Shown here piece after piece: positions 57,482 to 64,000 of a stretch of 64,000 bases of DNA. The translations under genes were made by a program, and so were the position numbers. The DNA comes from Glycine soja. Its lineage: Eukaryota; Streptophyta; Magnoliopsida; Fabales; Fabaceae. How positions within the stretch are numbered: position 1 is the first letter of the stretch; each line of letters starts with the position of its first letter. The notes below the pieces were generated by a model. It ran no database searches and had not been told where the DNA came from. It worked only from the letters and a program-made list of their open reading frames with translations. The DNA is taken from positions 36,591,718-36,655,717 of the forward strand of contig NC_041021.1 in assembly GCF_004193775.1 (NCBI RefSeq), given 5' to 3'.

Positions 57482-58870
57482 AACCATTCCTTTATCCAAA
57501 ACAATTCTTGTATATAGAGGTATACCTATATACCTTCAAATTCAAGGAGTCTAGATAAGTTGTAGAAGCCATTTTGCGCTGTAGAAATGCAGTTGTATTT
57601 GTAGATAAACTAGATTTAGCTTGTGCAATATGTACTCGTAGCATCAGGATCGGAAGGCATTTTTGCGGTGATCTATAAAATTACATTGCAGTAGTTGCGT
57701 TTATACATTTTGTGTTTGGTTGCATGGGAGAGAAAAGAATAGAAAAAAAATTTGAAAGTAGAAAAAAAGAGGTGTGAGACCTATACTATTTTTTGAAAAA
57801 AAAATCATGAATGATATTTCCTTCTCCACAGCCAACACACTTATGGCTACATAATTACTCTTTGTTGGGCCAGTTGAGGTTAGTTTCATGCATTTCTCCG
57901 CAAGAAAAGTGATATGATAGCTCTTTAACGTGACCATAGGTACCATGTTGATGCTGGTTAGAATCGTTGTGGACCTCGTTCACACCCATTTTTCTATTGA
58001 AAATCATTGAAAAATAGTCATTTAATAATATTAGCTTAAAGCAATTTTAATGTTAGATCTTCAGCAAAAATCTTAAACTCAAAATTGAATCTTGTGTGGA
58101 TCTTGTGATAAAGGGGAGGGAGAGATATCTCGGGTGAAGAATAAGTTTTTGTACAAGAATCCTAAAGATTTTTGGATCTAAATCAATCTCTATTTTCCAA
58201 ATTCAATTCCAGTCATTTTTTTTTTCAAATGGATCCAAATTAATTTGATTAATAAAGTTATATAAATTGTTTACAAAATTATGATATGTCTCCTTCGACT
58301 TAAAATTTATAAAATTATCCTCATTTCTTTATTTCTTAATATTTATATTTTTTTTTTCATGTTTCATTAAATTTAATTACTTAATTAATTATATTTAATT
58401 TAATAAATATTCAAATAAAATATTTAAAAGTTGAATCCATATAAGACCTACAAAAATTTATCTTAAATCCTAAAATAAAATTTATTACTAAAAGAAAAAA
58501 TGAAAAAAATCTTAAAAAATTTTCAATCTTATGTGATGATGTGAAATTCATCAAAAAATAATCTAAAATTTTAATTTAGAATCTATCCCTAAAGTAGTTG
58601 TTCTTATCATTTGCCCTGTTGGCAAATGTCTTATGTCTACTCTGGTTTGGATATTGTAACAGCGGCTCACATGCGCATGCTTAAAAGTCAATGCGTTCAG
58701 CGGATTTGCCTTATTGTCGTTATAGCTTTCTCATTATTTTCTTTGTTGACTGATTGAGCTCTAACGTTAGAATCAACATCTAATGTTTCATGCAGTGTTA
58801 TGAAAACTGATCTCATCATCAATTGAAGTATTGGGTCAGAGGTTATAGCTGAATCACTTATTAATCTAAT
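57482..58870. other. 3' UTR of NEAP and intergenic DNA
   Basis: The first ~200 bases are probably the 3' UTR. The rest is AT-rich with no supported gene. Confidence 0.45.
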
Positions 58871-58877
58871 TGACTCG

Positions 58878-58878
<1 letters not shown>

Positions 58879-58954
<76 letters not shown>
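58879..58954. repeat. (TA)n microsatellite
   Basis: About 38 uninterrupted TA units followed by TAATATAATATAATATG. Confidence 0.95.
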
Positions 58955-58959
<5 letters not shown>

Positions 58960-60205
58960 ATATAATATGATAAATTCATATTTTTATACACCAAAATTAA
59001 ATGTATTGTCGTGATCAAACTATAAATATTATAAATCATTTATTGACATAAACTATTTTGTAAGTATTATCATTAAATAATTAAGAAAACTTTTATATTT
59101 TTCAAGATTAAATACAAAAGTTATCGGATGACCATAAATAAGTCAGGTAAAAATACATAAAACATATAAATATTACATCATATTATGATCAATATGATAA
59201 TAATTAGTTATTACATATTATCAAGATAAAAAAATAATATTATAGGAGCATATTATATGTCATTCAATAATTAATTATTAACAATTTAATATGTTGTAGG
59301 AAATACATTGGATGCTATTCTAAGATTTCATCAAACCTGAGTAAAAAAGAAAATTCTCAATTGAATTAAATTGGGCCAACTCGGTCCATGCGGCCGGGTC
59401 GCTTGGGTTTTCAGTCTTGCACCTTAATCGGACACCGAATCCCAATCTAACCAGTTGGATTGGGTTAGTTTTATTAACTATACTTCCATGATAATAACAT
59501 GCTCTTACATGTCTTTGACTTATGATGAATGCTAGGAGCATATTCTTTAATACACATTTTCAAACATAGTTTGTTTAACCTTTAACATTTATTGAATTTT
59601 TGATAATTAGGAGAGAATTACTTAAATTTGATGTGAGACTAACGAAAGTTTGTCATTTTCAATAAATTTTAATTAGTAAGCAAGATTGTTTAGAAGAGTG
59701 TTAGATAATTTATTTCTAACATTTTTCTTGATGTATATAATCGTTAGCTTCTAACTTGTTGAGAATGGAATAATTACATTTGAATGTGAAAGTTACAACC
59801 ATTAGTTGTTGAAAATTACATTCAAAGTATGGAACCAAACATGTTATTAGGTAACCAAATTGGTTAGCTTAATTTTTTAATTTTATTTATTTATTATCAT
59901 GTTATTGATATGAAATATTTATTGATTTTTTAGTTGATTAATATCGGTTTTGTTTTGTTACTATTACTAATAGTAGTATCGGATGTTGAGTTTAGTGAAA
60001 GAAATAAACCAAGCTTTGAATTCTTATGGGAATAAATGTTTATATTAGATTCTCATTGAGCTTCAAATAATTGTCTTAAAAGAAAAATAACTAAGGAAGA
60101 AAAAAAGTAGAACCAATTTTGGAGTATACCAGTAAATAAAATATAAAAAATAAGAGATAGAAATAATTATTTAAAATATCACTTACAATATTTTTTTTCT
60201 TTTTC
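58960..60205. other. AT-rich intergenic DNA
   Basis: No gene is supported. The less AT-rich patch at 59370-59470 (GGCCGGGTCGCTTGGG) is isolated and shows no domain in any frame. Confidence 0.4.
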
Positions 60206-60209
60206 TATT

Positions 60210-60536
60210 GGTTAAAATATGCTTGTGATCTCTAATAAATATTCTAATTTTGCGTTTATTTCTTAATAATTTTTTTTTGCGTTTGATTTTTAATATTTGA
60301 AATTTTTTATCTAAGTCCTGACCTTCCGTTAACTAATGAAATTACAAACTAATAAAATATCACATCATTAATTAAGTAATGACATAATAGGTTAACGAAT
60401 GTCATGTCGTCAGTCGTCATTTAACTTAGGATAAAAACCTAAAATAAAAATTTTCAAATAAATCAAACACAATTTTTTTTATTAAAAAACAAATACGAAA
60501 TTAGAATATTTATTAGAAATAAAAAAATACTTTTTT
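60210..60536. mobile_element. Foldback MITE, ~327 bp
   Basis: The left arm (TCTAATAAATATTCTAATTT and on through GTTTGATTTTTAATATTTGA) is the inverted complement of the right arm (60445-60520). The flanks share a near-identical CTTTTTC(T/A)-type duplication, at 60199-60209 and 60537-60546. The central ~140 bases are unrelated. No coding capacity. Confidence 0.65.
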
Positions 60537-60539
60537 CTT

Positions 60540-61240
60540 TTTCATTTTACGTTGGAATAATGAAACTATTTCACGTAGTTCCTCTTCTCATTATCAAAAA
60601 ATGAGTCACACTTTTTTGCTATTAGGGCATTACTGAATTAGAGATAAAATAACAATCTTGATTGGTCTTGCAGGGATAATCCACACTCAGTCAAAATATC
60701 AGCAACATGATTAACTTTTTAGTGTGTACACACACAAAATGCATCATAATTAGATAACCCATCTATCTAAACCTTGGTAGTGTCTCATAAATCACACTCT
60801 TCATAAAATTTGAAATGGGAGTATGGGACTATTTGATGAATAACAATCCCCCCATTTACGAAGATCAATTTCCAGAACAACTCTGACCAATTTACATGAA
60901 CTACAAACTCCATACAATGAAAGGAACTAATACTAGTTTTCAAAAATTATGTACATGATCAATATTAATCATAGTAGGTTGTACAACCTACATACCATAA
61001 GCAGCAATCATTTCCCTCACCTTCACCTCAACTGAATTTTAGCTCATCCATGATCATTTTGGCTGCTCATAATCACTTAAGTACCTTTGTTCCGTTCTTA
61101 CTCTAATAACTTTCTGCTCCTACAGACCTACGCACTGCATCTAATGTAATGCTACATATCATTACAACTCCAACGTATAGCTAGAGGTACTATTGAGCAT
61201 CTCATTCTATGTTCTTCATGGAAATCTTGGTTTCTGAACT
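60540..61240. other. Intergenic DNA and 3' UTR of the X8 protein gene
   Basis: No gene is supported. The right-hand part, transcribed on the minus strand, is the likely 3' UTR of the gene ending at 61241. Confidence 0.45.
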
Positions 61241-63791
61241 CTATGGGTGCATACTGAGTCTCGTAGTGACAAATGATACCATCAGAATAGTGAAGCCAAC
61301 AAAAGGTCTCAAACTCACAGAACGCGAGGCCGAAGTGGTATTTACAACAGGAGGGCTATCAGAAGCAAAACCTGGCATTATACCTGACGCTGGATTGCTT
61401 GAATTTAACACTGAAGGTGGGGCACCATACCTTCAAAAAGGCAGAGTTATATAGGACCATGATTAGTATGCTTATTTGTGCATTAGAATTATTGAAACCA
61501 TGAAAAACTTGCTGTCTCTCACTTACCCGAAAGGGCCTGTTCCTGAAGATGAAGATGTTGGTGGTGCTGTTGGAATAGATGGTGCAGGTGTTAATGGACT
61601 TGGTGGTGGTAGTGTTGTTGGACTTGATTGCGTAGGTGGTGTTGGGGGTGATGATGACTTTGGCGTTGTTGTTGTTGATGATGATGATGGGAAGATGCAC
61701 GAACCCGTGCCTATTCACAATTCAGAACAACCAGTTAAAAATGGGCACTAGTTTAGATTAAAAAAAAAACTTAATTTAAAACTTACTGAATAAGTACTTA
61801 TTATTTAAGCACTTATATATATATCTTGTTTCTACAATTCAAGTGAAAAATTGGTTAAACTATTTTCATATAAATTGTAAGAAGTTATCCTTGAGAGCAA
61901 CTATCCTAGCATAAGTGTTTATGTCATAAGATATGTCGAAATAAGTTGTAATCAAGCTCTTTCAAATAGATCCTAGACTAATTAAAAAACAGGGGGTTGT
62001 TAGAGATATTAAGATCTTACTTGGATTTGTGTTAACTAAGGTGGCAGTCCCTCCAAAGTCACAGCTTGTTGGAGCTGGATTCTTCTGGTAGTAGCTGTTG
62101 AAGGCAACAGAAGCATGGCTCTGCAAAGTAACTGGACTGTAACAATTTCCACCCTGCTGAATTTGAGAACAATCTGCACCACCCATTCCACAAGCATAGT
62201 CCAAAGCTGATTGAAGAGAAGCTTCAGGGGCTCCTTGCTTTGCAACACACCAACTCTGCCCCTGAATGGCAGGAGCATTAGTGTTTGCAGGAGGTGGTTG
62301 CGGTTGCGGGTTTACGACGGGAACATTTCCTGATGGAGGTGGATAAGATGTCACAGGGATGGTTACTGGCGGTGGTGTTGCTACAGGAGTTGTTGTAGCT
62401 GGATTGCTCACAGGTACTGGTGAATTGGCTGGATTTGTGGGAGGTATAGGCACTGGTGTGGTGGAAGGAACTGTCACAGGCATTGCAGCAGGATTGGAAG
62501 GGGAAATTGTGACAGGATTAGTAGCAGGAACTGTTATGATGGTTGGTGTATCTGGTGGTGTGATGATCGGTGTGGATGATGCTGGATTTGTGGGGAAAAC
62601 TGTGTTTGTTGGGTTGGTTGTGTCATCTAGACTTCTCCTTTTGAGCTTTTTGCTAGCAAAATCTTCTGTTCTGTGCACCTCTATGTATAATGCTGCTATT
62701 CTTTTTCTAATATGAGTTTTGGATTCTAGATATTTGGACACTCTCTCACTAAATTGAGCTAATTCCATTGAAGGGAAGATAACTGTGCTTTTTATTGCCA
62801 GAACAATGGGAACATCCTTGCAAGGAAGAATGGAAGCAGCAAGAGTGGCTCGTTTGATGATAGCATGAACAAAGTGATCCCCGATGCTGAATTCTCCATC
62901 AATGTAGTCTTCTACCATGACAAAGGATTTCATTTCCTTTATAACTGAAAGAATCCTACGAATATTGTTTTCATGTGATGCATTCAACTTTTCTAAGAAT
63001 GAAAGTGGAAATGCTACTGAGACTTTTACCTCCCTCCCTAAGTGAAGCTCTCTAAGAACTGAACTAATTGATATCAAAGCATGTAAGAACAAAGGCATCT
63101 CATTTTGTGCTAAGCCCTCACTGCCACAGCTAGCAATGATGCTCTTGATGTTTGAATTTTGGAGAATGTTAAGTAGATGAGCTTTTAGTTCAGAAGGTTT
63201 TGAAGTAATGAAATTTTCAACTTGACTTTTGTTCAAGTAAACATCTGTTGGCACTTTGGAGTAGCTGAGAGTGCTCAAAATCCTATGATCTGTGACGAAA
63301 ATTCGAATCTGAGACGGGGGAACGTTGCTTTGCTGGAGGAATGATATGGTTCTAGCAGATGTTGAAGTGTGTCCTCTCTCACGGTAGGAAAAACCCTCCA
63401 CAGATCCTGCAGAGAGTGAAACAAGAGAAACACAATACCATGAGCAAGTCTAAAATTTGTTTTTCACTTGAATTTTTGAGCTGCCATTCACTGATTTTTC
63501 TACAACAACAAAGTAGGGTAGTCCAAAAACTAAAGACAAAAAACTCAACATAATTGAATGAATTCAATCACTGCTAAACTCAGCAAGTGTTGGTAGTTTC
63601 AGAAACCAATAAGCAAACAAAGAAAAAAACTGTTTAGTTTTTGGAATTATGCCAAGAATTTTCACCAGAATAAATATGATTAATTACTGTTCTAGGATAT
63701 TATATATCAGTGTCGGCAACTACTCACCAGAACAGGAGATAGTGAGAGAGGAGAGGAGGAACAAGAGGCACAGAGAAGCTTCCTTGGCCAT
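61241..63791 (-). CDS. Secreted GH17-like/X8-domain protein, probably GPI-anchored, 607 aa
   Basis: Four exons on the minus strand: 63728-63791, 62021-63406, 61527-61710 and 61241-61430, joined in phase. Residues 1-21 are a signal peptide (MAKEASLCLLFLLSSLTISC). Residues ~22-270 resemble a degenerate glycosyl hydrolase 17 barrel (FLQQSNVPPSQIRIFVTDHR and KSFVMVEDYIDGEFS); I do not see the usual catalytic glutamate motifs. A Pro/Thr/Ser/Val-rich linker (~285-403) leads to an X8 domain at ~406-490 (SWCVAKQGA, ALDYACGMGGADCSQIQ, GNCYSP, SCDFGGTATL, closed by STGSCIFPSS). A second Ser/Thr/Pro-rich tract follows, then a hydrophobic tail (PFVGFTILMVSFV) fitting a GPI signal. X8 domains bind callose-type 1,3-beta-glucan, so a cell-wall or plasmodesmal location is likely. 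Binding rather than hydrolysis is inferred. Confidence 0.88.
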
Positions 63792-64000
63792 TATCAGAGA
63801 GTGTAAATGCAAAGTAGAAGAATGACACAGTTGGAGTTTCAGTGTGATTCATGCAGCAGCATGTGCTTTAAAGACATGTGAATGGCATAGAACATGAATA
63901 AAAGCCCACAGAGGCGGGGGAGTGTTGAAGATAAAGGTGATGAGTGAGAAGGGGAGAAAAAAAGTGTCAAAAAAGAAGGACGACCAAGTTGTTATGATAA
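63792..64000 (-). promoter_or_regulatory. 5' leader and promoter side of the X8 protein gene
   Basis: The sequence upstream of the ATG at 63791 on the minus strand. No certain TATA box can be assigned within the window; the promoter may continue beyond the right edge. Confidence 0.35.

Noticed and set aside
61359..61751. ORFs in other frames over the last exons of the X8 gene
   Set aside because: They cross proven splice sites and encode Asn/Thr- or Gly/Val-rich shadows of the Ser/Thr/Pro-rich coding tract.
1..64000. CRISPR arrays, prokaryotic defence systems or biosynthetic clusters
   Set aside because: The sequence is plant nuclear DNA with intron-containing genes; no short regularly spaced identical repeats or clustered pathway genes are present.

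Overview
The window is nuclear DNA from a flowering plant, very probably a legume and most likely soybean or a close Glycine relative. The genes have introns with GT-AG borders and typical plant proteins, and they sit in AT-rich intergenic DNA full of microsatellites, MITEs, LINE pieces, hAT remnants and a copia retrotransposon. The Glycine assignment rests on recognising soybean-like repeat sequence (for example at 2-5 kb and 11-16 kb) and is an inference. No organelle DNA, rRNA, CRISPR or bacterial-type operon is visible.

Layout. 1-4.8 kb: repeats, including an array of quasi-palindromes and copy 1 of a ~2.9 kb direct repeat that stops beside the 5' UTR of the first gene. 4.8-8.4 kb: a small conserved membrane-protein gene (+) whose first intron carries an antisense, still splice-competent fragment of a plant aspartic protease between inverted repeats. 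8.4-20.6 kb: repeat-rich DNA with copy 2 of the 2.9 kb repeat and a ~250 bp tandem array. 20.7-22.1 kb: an L-cysteine desulfhydrase gene (+). 23.4-23.9 kb: LINE fragment. 24.4-27.4 kb: a domesticated Mutator transposase gene of the MUSTANG type with a PB1 domain (+). 29.9-30.7 kb: a PHD-like zinc-finger gene (+).

34-41.3 kb is a pile-up of decay and insertion on the minus strand. A PPR gene carries nonsense codons, a frameshifting duplication and an 806 bp hAT-type insertion. Just past its stop codon lies a young 3.45 kb copia element that keeps gag and RT-RNase H but has lost protease and integrase. 43.7-50.1 kb holds a truncated gene fragment (probably NYN/OST-HTH family), a LINE fragment and a dead hAT transposase gene.

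53-57.5 kb: a nuclear-envelope-associated coiled-coil protein gene (NEAP family, +) with a complete MITE in its second coding intron. 61.2-63.8 kb: a secreted, probably GPI-anchored protein (-) with a GH17-like region and an X8 callose-binding-type domain.

The intact genes do not form a pathway; they are independent plant housekeeping or regulatory genes. I saw no clear undescribed defence or metabolic system. The most notable structures are the TIR-bounded protease capture inside an intron, the integrase-less copia element with non-canonical LTR ends, the layered PPR pseudogene, and the large direct repeat enclosing a gene.
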